A stretch of DNA of 14,508 bases from Bacteroidales bacterium (GTDB lineage: Bacteria > Bacteroidota > Bacteroidia > Bacteroidales > Paludibacteraceae): assembly GCA_900769035.1 (NCBI GenBank), contig CAAGFD010000091.1, positions 1 through 14,508 on the forward strand, read 5' to 3'. A program made the position numbers and the translations under genes. The notes under the pieces are model-generated. The model made no database searches and was not told the origin of the DNA. It saw only the letters and a list, made by a program, of their open reading frames with translations. Below, one piece after another: positions 1 to 6,740 of the stretch. Within the stretch, counting starts at the first letter, position 1, and the number at the start of each line of letters is the position of its first letter.

Positions 1-1781
1 CCTGTTAATAATTGTAAATCATAAGTAAGTGATTTACCATAACCAACCAACACTGTATCAATTACAGTATCTACCGAGTCACTCGCATTCTCTCTCGGAT
101 AGAAATATTGATTATATATTAACAGTGTATCACTTTCGAGAGTAATATCAATAGTGAAGACGGTGTCGGTATCCGACACAGAGAAAGAGGTGTAACCATT
201 ACCCTTATCGGCATAGAAATTACTAACTTCGTTTACAGCGATATCTTTAACGCCATAACCATCGTCGGTAATTACGGAAATGTTAACATCTTCAAATGCC
301 GGCACTTCCAATTCTCCGTTGTGCATCAATCCCATATCGTCTTGAACGGTAGCATGAGCGAGAGGGAAATTATTTACCATCACTTTAACAAATTTAGTGT
401 TGGCGATATTTTTCATCACATAGGCAGGATTAGTCCATTGAGGTACACCTTCGGAATTAGCCACGAGGAGGTAACCGGCAGAGCCCGGTTCAATCTTTGT
501 CCATTCTTTAGAATTATTATTCCAATATAATATTTGGCCATGCTTATCTCCGATAGGTCGGCCCTCTAAATCTTCATAATTACCGCTAAATCCGTATTCG
601 CTGATAGTATCTTTAATATTCGGGCGGTTTGACAACTCATTATAATTGCCTGAGAAGGAGTATCTACTTACAGAGTCTGCAAAATTAGGTTTATTTTCTA
701 AAAAATTATAGTCTGAAGTACCACCGGTATTGACGGCATATTTCTCTACAGTATCCTTCATATTCGGGAGGTTAGAGACTTTGCGATAATCAACTCTATT
801 GCTATAAAAGGCGATAGAATCCGGGAAAACCGGTAGATTCTTTAAACTGCCATAACTCCAATTTCCGATTACGGTATATGCTGCATTGGTAGCAATATTT
901 TCGATATTCGGTTTATCGCTAAGGTCATTATAGCTACCACTGAAAGAGCCGTCGGCAGAGAGATTCGGTTTGTTTTTCAAAAGATTATAATCGATAAAAC
1001 TATTCCATACCGGCAACGAGTCGTGTCTGAAATTAGGTTGACCTGCCAAGTCGGAATAATTACCGGAAAAGCCTGCATGCATAGGAGGCACGTCGGTAAG
1101 GTCGTTGTAACTTCCGCTAAACAATGTAGGTTTGTCTGATAAATCATTATAGCTACCACTGAAAGTATATTTATTTACACTATCGGCGATAGAAGGTTTT
1201 CCGGTCAAATCGGCATATCTTCCGGAAAATAAATTAGGGAGATTAGATAAATCATTATAATCGCCGGAGAATAGCTCGGGTTTACCGGAGAGGTCGTCAT
1301 AATTACCGGAAAACCCTTCTACTACGGGCACATCGGTAAGTTGGTTATAACTAACATTTCCGGTAACCGACTCGGCGGAACGTGCAGATAAAGCATAAGG
1401 CACTGACAGAATTTGACTTACTGATACTAATCTAAAATCAAATCCACCATTTACGTCAGCTTCTACTTTAACGAACTTACTGCCATCACCCCAGTTGATG
1501 TCACTAAATGACGAAGACGGATTACTGCCTTGTCCTACTACAAGGGTAATCAGTCCTTGACTATTAGTGCGCGCTGAGTGATTCTCAGTATAAATCACAT
1601 TGTTACCATTAGCGTCTGTCGTAATGGAAATCTTCATTGTTACCACTTGGTTTGCTGCCAATGCGCCGTATTCATTACGAATAACTGCCTGAAAGTTAAA
1701 GCCATCAGGCACTTGCGCTTGCATTATTGCCGGTAGTAGCAACAACAAAGAAATAATTAAAGCTAATAAAGTTCTTTTCAT
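1..1781 (-). CDS. Large secreted repeat protein, tail-fibre-like (partial, C-terminus beyond left edge)
   Basis: An open frame starts at the ATG at 1781 and runs without a stop to the left edge, giving 593 complete codons. Residues 1-22 form a signal peptide (Lys-Arg, Leu-rich core, then MQAQ). Residues 23-135 begin QVPDGFNFQAVIRN and end SVPYALSARSAE. This matches a widespread Bacteroidota N-terminal module (QxPxGFNYQAxxRD ... LSVPYALYAKTA) often annotated as tail-fibre-like or left hypothetical. Residues 144-408 hold about 14 copies of Y-x-D-L-x-x-K-P. Residues 415-450 (GQILYWNNNSKEW, then GYLLVANSEGVPQWT) resemble the post-repeat segment of tail-fibre-like proteins. The remainder looks beta-rich, with no catalytic motif. 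It lies 12 bases after the small T9SS-sorted gene and is probably cotranscribed with it. An extracellular structural or adhesive role is inferred. A C-terminal sorting domain could lie outside the window. Confidence 0.85.
   Translation of the reverse strand, partial: MKRTLLALIISLLLLLPAIMQAQVPDGFNFQAVIRNEYGALAANQVVTMKISITTDANGNNVIYTENHSARTNSQGLITLVVGQGSNPSSSFSDINWGDGSKFVKVEADVNGGFDFRLVSVSQILSVPYALSARSAESVTGNVSYNQLTDVPVVEGFSGNYDDLSGKPELFSGDYNDLSNLPNLFSGRYADLTGKPSIADSVNKYTFSGSYNDLSDKPTLFSGSYNDLTDVPPMHAGFSGNYSDLAGQPNFRHDSLPVWNSFIDYNLLKNKPNLSADGSFSGSYNDLSDKPNIENIATNAAYTVIGNWSYGSLKNLPVFPDSIAFYSNRVDYRKVSNLPNMKDTVEKYAVNTGGTSDYNFLENKPNFADSVSRYSFSGNYNELSNRPNIKDTISEYGFSGNYEDLEGRPIGDKHGQILYWNNNSKEWTKIEPGSAGYLLVANSEGVPQWTNPAYVMKNIANTKFVKVMVNNFPLAHATVQDDMGLMHNGELEVPAFEDVNISVITDDGYGVKDIAVNEVSNFYADKGNGYTSFSVSDTDTVFTIDITLESDTLLIYNQYFYPRENASDSVDTVIDTVLVGYGKSLTYDLQLLT
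558..1352 (-). repeat. About 14 in-frame YxDLxxKP protein repeats
   Basis: Inside the left-edge gene, residues 144-408 repeat the core Y-x-D-L-x-x-K-P, for example YNDLSDKP, YADLTGKP, YNELSNRP and YEDLEGRP. Nine copies are preceded by FSGx. Two unit lengths are visible. A short unit has a 14-residue period, as in YDDLSGKPELFSGD and YNDLSNLPNLFSGR. A long unit has a 22-residue period and adds a D-S/T-V/I-x-x-Y insert (ADSVNKY, KDTVEKY, ADSVSRY, KDTISEY). The copies are degenerate at DNA level, so this is an old protein repeat and not a recent tandem duplication. Similar YNDLxNKP repeats occur in phage tail fibres and Bacteroidota surface proteins. Confidence 0.85.
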
Positions 1782-1793
1782 ATAAATATTTGT

Positions 1794-2279
1794 CTAAAGA
1801 TGTTTCACTATTTTTACATTACCGAGTAATTTTAGTTGCTTATCCGTTAAAGCCAAATGATAGACTCCATCAGGTAGGGCGGATAAATTAAGTGAAAGTG
1901 GAGAAGTAGTTAAAGAAAAGGAATAGACCAATGCTCCTTTAGTGTCGAAAATGAGTACATTATATGCAGGATTCGGGTCGGAAACCTGAACCTCTATCAT
2001 GTCGACAAAAGGATTGGGATATACAGAGAGAGAAATATCGGAATATTGGAAATCGGCAGCGGTAGATATGATTTCTTCATAAACTTGCTGTACTCCAATA
2101 TTTATTGATGAATTACCATCGGAAGCGTAGCCGATTACCGGCTGTCCGATAGAAAAAGAGACGTTGACTTCATTCCCCGTTGAAGCACCTCCCGATACAA
2201 AAGAGGTTTGCCCGCAAACCGAGGACAAAGGGACAATTACACTTATCAATGTAATAAGTAAAGAGATTTTTACCTTCAT
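1794..2279 (-). CDS. Small secreted protein with T9SS type A C-terminal sorting domain
   Basis: 161 residues. A signal peptide covers residues 1 to about 23 (MKVKISLLITLISVIV...). The only nearby Cys is in SSVCGQ, which is not a good lipobox, so signal peptidase I cleavage is more likely. Residues 28-68 (GGASTGNEVNVSFSIGQ ... GVQQVYEE) match a short conserved Bacteroidota segment that often reads SYSIGQ...GVQQPYEI. Residues 82-161 are a T9SS type A sorting domain: SVYPNPF, then a beta-rich stretch, LPDGVYHLAL, and the C-terminal VKIVKHL. The family predicts Sec export, passage through the T9SS and removal of the sorting domain at the cell surface. The ATG at 2279 is preferred over a TTG at 2318 because the signal peptide begins there and the TTG lies inside the promoter -7 element. 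It is the first gene of a two-gene unit with the repeat protein. Confidence 0.85.
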   Translation of the reverse strand: MKVKISLLITLISVIVPLSSVCGQTSFVSGGASTGNEVNVSFSIGQPVIGYASDGNSSINIGVQQVYEEIISTAADFQYSDISLSVYPNPFVDMIEVQVSDPNPAYNVLIFDTKGALVYSFSLTTSPLSLNLSALPDGVYHLALTDKQLKLLGNVKIVKHL

Positions 2280-2315
2280 ATTTTTAGCATTAAAATATGT
2301 TGTTAAATACTTTTG

Positions 2316-2323
2316 CAAAGGTA
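2316..2323 (-). promoter_or_regulatory. Bacteroidota -7 promoter element TACCTTTG
   Basis: On the minus strand this reads TACCTTTG and fits the Bacteroidota sigma -7 consensus TAnnTTTG. It ends 36 bases before the ATG at 2279. No clear -33 TTTG is seen at the expected spacing. The flanking GTACCTTTG is shared with the elements before the AraC-type gene and fba. Confidence 0.6.
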
Positions 2324-2324
2324 C

Positions 2325-2340
2325 GAATAAATGTTTATTC
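2325..2340. repeat. Perfect palindrome GAATAAATGTTTATTC just upstream of the -7 element
   Basis: Two perfect 7-base arms (GAATAAA and TTTATTC) are separated by two bases. The palindrome lies one base upstream of the -7 element of the T9SS two-gene unit, in the spacer between the -33 and -7 positions. That is a position where a dimeric repressor could act. No regulator is assigned, and AT-rich sequence makes chance palindromes fairly common. Confidence 0.4.
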
Positions 2341-2490
2341 AGGAGGTATATTTTCTGAAAAAAATTTAATTGAAATATTGATATTCAATAGGAATAAATT
2401 TTTTAACAAAAATACAACAGAATGTAAACGGGTTTTATTTTTTTACGATAAATATATGTTAAATTTCATTGTCTGCCACTAAATTTGACA

Positions 2491-2533
2491 TAAAACGCGT
2501 TACGTATCCATCAGTGAGACTTATACGTAACGC
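2491..2533 (-). terminator. Hairpin after the large exoprotein gene, probable terminator
   Basis: A perfect 11-base inverted repeat (GCGTTACGTAT / ATACGTAACGC) has a 15-base loop and lies about 45 bases after the stop of the exoprotein gene. On the minus strand it is followed by GTTTTA, a weak U tract. The roughly 150 bases between this hairpin and the palindrome at 2325-2340 are AT-rich, with no supported gene. Confidence 0.5.
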
Positions 2534-2577
2534 ATTATTGTTTATATCAATTTATTTGTTTCTGCTCTGTGGTATCC

Positions 2578-5500
2578 TTATCTTTTCTTTACTATGTAGT
2601 TTACTACAGGGAATGTCTGCCCGTTCATGGTGTATTTGTACCAGCACAAGTTCCAGTCGAAGAATTTGCGGCCGGAGTTATCGCCTGCTGCCAAACCCGG
2701 CACGCATGCAGATACTGTAAAACCGCTTGACTCCTCGTGTGTAGTTTCGTTGGTGTTGCTGTAGCCGAAACCTGCTCCGGCTTTCACACCGAGTGATGAA
2801 ACCACCAATTCGCTTTCCATAGAGAAAGTAAAGGCAGCGGACGTTGCCGAGCTTTCGTCGAGTGCGATCTCACGGATAACAGAACCACCTGTTCCGGTAG
2901 TTACCCAACTGTCCCATTTGCCGTTACCCCAAAGTATTTGAGCATCAGGTACATTACATTTAATTTGTGTATTATTCTTTGGATATGAGAACGGGTCGCC
3001 TATTGTATGAGAGAAGACTTCGTGTAAATTAGGTACATTCTTGGCATCTGCCATCAAACGATCGTAATCGGTAAGAGCCAGCCCCACTGTCATAGTCTCC
3101 ATCGGAATAGAGAGAATGAGTTCATTTCCTATCTCGTCGACATTTTCAGATTCCACCACTTCATAAATATATGTGTCGTACGGAGTTGTCTGCAAAACCA
3201 CGCGGTCGTCGTCACGGGCTTCATACAATTGACTGTAAGTGACTGTATTGCTATGTGATGTACTGTTGGTGCACTCGTTTTGCATCTTCATTGTGAAATC
3301 CACTCCGCCGAGTTTGGTACCGGTGATAGGTGCGTTGATTTCCGCTTCGAAGCCTACTATTACCGAAGCACTGATGCTACTGGAGGTGGTAGTCTGCATT
3401 GACGTACTGCGTGAGTATCCCCACTGTGTTACAAAATCATAATCAGGACTTATTTCATTTTCACCGTAAGTATATGTAGGAGGTGCGGCAATCAAGGCAT
3501 GGATACGTGGTTCCGAGAAAGACATCTGATAACCTTTGTATCTAAGTGTCTTGGTATTAGGACCTCTACGAGCGTTTACGGCACATAGAGCGGCAGTACT
3601 TGCCCACTCTTGGGTGCTGGAGTAGCGATACCACCACATCAACTCAAGTTGCTGTTTAACCCAATTGTCTCCCCATCTTGAACCGGAATTACAGTATTTC
3701 AATAAATCGCCATTAAAATTGTAATAGTTTCTCAAATTGTCTTCAATACATTCGCCATCAAAATATGTTTCCGCCAGACCTTGGAACATAAATACATCAT
3801 TATCCTCATAAGTACTCCAATTATGGAAGTAGATGAGTGCATCCCGTCCATCTGCTTCAGGGTCTGCAGCAATGATATTATCTGCATAGATAGACCAAAT
3901 TTGATTATCTAAATAAGGGAGTACCTGGTATTGGAACTCCAACTTTTCAATGCCTTCACTCCACTTCCACATATCGGCACCTACTACTATATCGTAAGGA
4001 TATCCGTTGCCGCGCAAGTGTGCCAATGTCACATTGTTATTGCCTGCTTGACGAATATCGCCTCTGAAACTATATACAATATAAGTGGAGTCGGTTTCCG
4101 CATAGATTTGACCGTTAGCTTCGGAAGGATCATACATGGTACGCCACAATCTTCCTTGTTTTTCAAAACCGTTAGCATCGGTATAATTGCGGAAGAAGAG
4201 AATGATATCATCGTATTTGCTATTTGATACGTTACCCACTTTGACATCGCAGAATATGGCGTTGCCGTAATTATTGGCGATAACGCGTGAAGCCATCGGT
4301 GCAACTTCCACATTACCGGATTGGAACAGCATTAATTCCGCCATACCGTTTAAGTTTGTTGTATCTGTTGTATCTGTTACGCCCACTTGAAGCACGACAA
4401 TATCAGGAATTTCATCACCATTGACATCACCTACCGCAAAACGTGTTACCGGTTTATTTATCGAGCAGTATGATGCGTCCTTTTCCGTACTGTCGTTAAC
4501 CATATTAAAGTTTTTGTGGTAAAGTGGTTGTTCGGTATAACTTCCACTAATGGTTCCGTTTTTAGCGGCAGTGAGCATAGTGTTTCCATCGTACACCCAT
4601 ACTTCACCGTCGATACATATAACGAGGTCGTCCACACCGTCTTGATTGAAGTCGGCAGTAAGTAATTGGAATATTCTCTGCAAATAATCCATACGTGCCT
4701 CATTGCGACGTCTAGTGTTACCGGACATAGACCAATTTGTGAAATTTAATACGGATGCTACTAAAGGTTTTATGTAAGCATTGAGCGGGAGGTAGAATCC
4801 CTTGTGGTTGCCGTTTTCGGTTTGAGGGTTTAATACGGAATATCCATTGCTTTCGTCATCGGCGATAGTGATGTACACGCCATCCTCATGGTTATAACTG
4901 AATACCGAAGGATGGTTACTGAAAACGTCATTTTCAGTTATAATACGGAAGAGGCGACTCCATTGCATCTCTACAATACATTGAGTGCCGGCGCCATTGT
5001 TCATGGCAGCCATTTTGCGAAGCACGTTATTGTCAACGTTTCTAGTACCACGGTCACTCAAGAAGTTTCTGTTACGATTAGTATGAAATTTCCAATTATT
5101 GGAAGTGGTGTCTTTGTAAATAATTCCGCTACGAGGTTCTGCTGAAATACTGTTGTATTGTCCGCTTGAGTAGTCAAATGCAATACTCTGTCCCATATCA
5201 TACATGGTGTAGGTTTTGCCGAGCGGACCTCTATCCAATGCTCTTTCACTCGGTACTTTCTGCTTGGCATTGTTGATACAGCCAAAAGTTTCCATCATCT
5301 CGTTGTAAGCGGAAGGTGCTTGACGCACACCGCGTACTGGAAGCAAATATCCGGTGCTGGTTTTAAATGCAATATTATCGTTTGCGTCGTTCATCTGCAT
5401 AACCAGCATTACACCGCCCAAGGTACTACGCGTCATTATATAAGCGGAATCGGTATTGATAACGCTACCGTTATAGCAACCGCTTGTACTCATACGGAGA

Positions 5501-6582
5501 GAAGTGCTGTCGACTGCAAAACCATTGGTTTTAAACCATTTTCCTGCCGTACTGTAATTACCGCCATTAAATTCTTTGATGGCATAGTCCAACTCTCCTT
5601 GAGTAGGCAGACGCCAGCCTTCCGGCAGAGCTTTGATGGCTCCGGCTTTACTGTAATAAGCTTGTCCGGTATTGTCATCAGTAGCAACAAGGGCTACTTC
5701 AGGATTATTGATAAGACCTGCCAATGCATCAGAGGCAAGATAATTGGCATAGGTCAAAGATGAATTATTAATTCTATGCAAGTCCTCTGCCATCCATAAC
5801 AAATCGCCGGCACGAACGATGGTATAGTTATATCCGTCGGCATCCTGACATCTGAAAAAGTCAAAATATACAGGGTGACTAGTGCGTGGAGAAAGCGTAT
5901 AGATAGTTGTCATATTACCTGATGTACCTGTAAAGCGAATAACATCGCCTTCGGTAAAATTCATTTGGACACAATTAGTCATATTGCTTGAAACATACAT
6001 AGGTTTCTGAGTGTCTATTTGCTGAGATCGTTCTGTAGAAGCCCAATCAATTGCGACACCGGCAGATATGCTGAATGTTTCACTGCGACCGCTGATCCAC
6101 TTCACACTCTTGTCGAATCCAGGTGCTGTAGCACGTATCATATATACTCCACTCGGGAGTTGTGGCATTGATACGGTGGCATAACCCGATGAAGCATCCA
6201 TTCTTGTTTGGTAGATGGTAGTACCGTTAAGCCCGTAAACGTAAATTTGTACTTCTCCGGGTTGTTGCAGGCTGACCAGCATTCTGTCGTCAAAAATGCA
6301 GATGTCTTCATTGTTGTTGTCATAATACACGTTTTCTACATCTGTAGTGCTTTCAGCGACATTAAGTACCAACGTATCTTTTCCGTCCATTTGTACGCTG
6401 AGGCCGTTGCTGAGGTTCTCTACCAAGACATCGTCAACGGTTTTGCTTTCGCCGCGACCGGCAAAAGTGAGTTTGATTGTTCGCGTCTTTGTTGTACTCG
6501 TCTGTGCGGAAACTTGCAAGACGGGCATACATAAGGTCGCAAAACTAAGAAACAACCATAATAATGTAAAATTTTTCTTCAT
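2578..6582 (-). CDS. 1334-residue secreted mosaic protein: CTD-like, FISUMP, FG-GAP-like, possible pore-forming-like C-terminus
   Basis: The start at 6582 (MKKNFTLLWL) gives a signal peptide ending near VSAQ at residue 27. The frame stays open up to a TTG at 6744, but that would add 54 residues without a signal and overlap the previous stop. Residues 32-165 form a beta-rich region with a segment like a T9SS sorting domain (VQIYVYGLNG ... LPSGVYMIRA), here at the N-terminus. Residues 240-420 match a FISUMP (Fib_succ_major) domain: DADGYNYTIVRAGDLLWMAEDL, ALPEGWRLPT, ending PVRGVRQ in place of the usual SVRCVRD. Residues 640-925 carry FG-GAP/VCBS-like repeats with Asp-rich loops (DFNQDGVDD, DVNGDEIPD), suggesting a calcium-binding propeller. 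Residues 1041-1334 are unassigned, with Ser/Thr-rich amphipathic stretches at 1058-1118 and 1244-1292. No C-terminal T9SS domain is visible. The likely location is periplasm, surface or outside the cell; the function is unknown. Confidence 0.85.
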   Translation of the reverse strand: MKKNFTLLWLFLSFATLCMPVLQVSAQTSTTKTRTIKLTFAGRGESKTVDDVLVENLSNGLSVQMDGKDTLVLNVAESTTDVENVYYDNNNEDICIFDDRMLVSLQQPGEVQIYVYGLNGTTIYQTRMDASSGYATVSMPQLPSGVYMIRATAPGFDKSVKWISGRSETFSISAGVAIDWASTERSQQIDTQKPMYVSSNMTNCVQMNFTEGDVIRFTGTSGNMTTIYTLSPRTSHPVYFDFFRCQDADGYNYTIVRAGDLLWMAEDLHRINNSSLTYANYLASDALAGLINNPEVALVATDDNTGQAYYSKAGAIKALPEGWRLPTQGELDYAIKEFNGGNYSTAGKWFKTNGFAVDSTSLRMSTSGCYNGSVINTDSAYIMTRSTLGGVMLVMQMNDANDNIAFKTSTGYLLPVRGVRQAPSAYNEMMETFGCINNAKQKVPSERALDRGPLGKTYTMYDMGQSIAFDYSSGQYNSISAEPRSGIIYKDTTSNNWKFHTNRNRNFLSDRGTRNVDNNVLRKMAAMNNGAGTQCIVEMQWSRLFRIITENDVFSNHPSVFSYNHEDGVYITIADDESNGYSVLNPQTENGNHKGFYLPLNAYIKPLVASVLNFTNWSMSGNTRRRNEARMDYLQRIFQLLTADFNQDGVDDLVICIDGEVWVYDGNTMLTAAKNGTISGSYTEQPLYHKNFNMVNDSTEKDASYCSINKPVTRFAVGDVNGDEIPDIVVLQVGVTDTTDTTNLNGMAELMLFQSGNVEVAPMASRVIANNYGNAIFCDVKVGNVSNSKYDDIILFFRNYTDANGFEKQGRLWRTMYDPSEANGQIYAETDSTYIVYSFRGDIRQAGNNNVTLAHLRGNGYPYDIVVGADMWKWSEGIEKLEFQYQVLPYLDNQIWSIYADNIIAADPEADGRDALIYFHNWSTYEDNDVFMFQGLAETYFDGECIEDNLRNYYNFNGDLLKYCNSGSRWGDNWVKQQLELMWWYRYSSTQEWASTAALCAVNARRGPNTKTLRYKGYQMSFSEPRIHALIAAPPTYTYGENEISPDYDFVTQWGYSRSTSMQTTTSSSISASVIVGFEAEINAPITGTKLGGVDFTMKMQNECTNSTSHSNTVTYSQLYEARDDDRVVLQTTPYDTYIYEVVESENVDEIGNELILSIPMETMTVGLALTDYDRLMADAKNVPNLHEVFSHTIGDPFSYPKNNTQIKCNVPDAQILWGNGKWDSWVTTGTGGSVIREIALDESSATSAAFTFSMESELVVSSLGVKAGAGFGYSNTNETTHEESSGFTVSACVPGLAAGDNSGRKFFDWNLCWYKYTMNGQTFPVVNYIVKKR

Positions 6583-6642
6583 AAGATGGTAACGTTTAAA
6601 TGTTATTGTAGTTATTAAAAATTTCAGTTTTCTAAGGACTTG

Positions 6643-6650
6643 CAAAATTA
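6643..6650 (-). promoter_or_regulatory. Bacteroidota -7 promoter element TAATTTTG before the exoprotein gene
   Basis: On the minus strand this reads TAATTTTG and fits TAnnTTTG. It lies 60 bases before the ATG at 6582 and downstream of the terminator of the AraC-type gene, so it would give the exoprotein its own transcript. No convincing -33 element was found. Confidence 0.5.
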
Positions 6651-6672
6651 CTGATTTATGGTCAACCTGCCG

Positions 6673-6720
6673 TAAAATAAATCGTGGTATTTCAATGAAA
6701 ACATCGAAATACCACGATTT
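6673..6720 (-). terminator. Rho-independent terminator after the AraC-type gene
   Basis: A perfect 15-base stem (AAATCGTGGTATTTC / GAAATACCACGATTT) with a 12-base loop starts 20 bases after the stop of the AraC-type gene. On the minus strand the stem is followed by ATTTTA. It separates the regulator from the exoprotein transcript. The arms are too close together to suggest an invertible promoter. Confidence 0.75.
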
Positions 6721-6740
6721 GACACTGATATAAAGCTCTG

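Noticed and set aside
558..1352. Regular repeats that could be taken for a CRISPR array
   Set aside because: The repeats are degenerate in DNA, stay in frame with periods of 42 and 66 bases, and encode a conserved protein motif. No cas genes are present.
2280..2318. Upstream TTG start for the T9SS-sorted protein
   Set aside because: It lies inside the -7 promoter element, so it would not be in the transcript; the signal peptide begins at the ATG at 2279.
2379..2399. ATTGAA/TTCAAT inverted repeat in the intergenic region
   Set aside because: The six-base arms in very AT-rich sequence are expected by chance, and they are not placed at a promoter element or gene end.
5320..5763. A 147-codon open frame on the plus strand
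   Set aside because: It lies entirely inside the exoprotein gene on the other strand, has no recognisable domain, and is explained by the reading frame of the real gene. Other plus-strand frames in the window were dropped for the same reason.
6679..6720. 15-base inverted repeats as an invertible promoter switch
   Set aside because: The arms are only 12 bases apart, too little to hold a promoter, and no recombinase is in the window. A terminator position after the regulator explains them.
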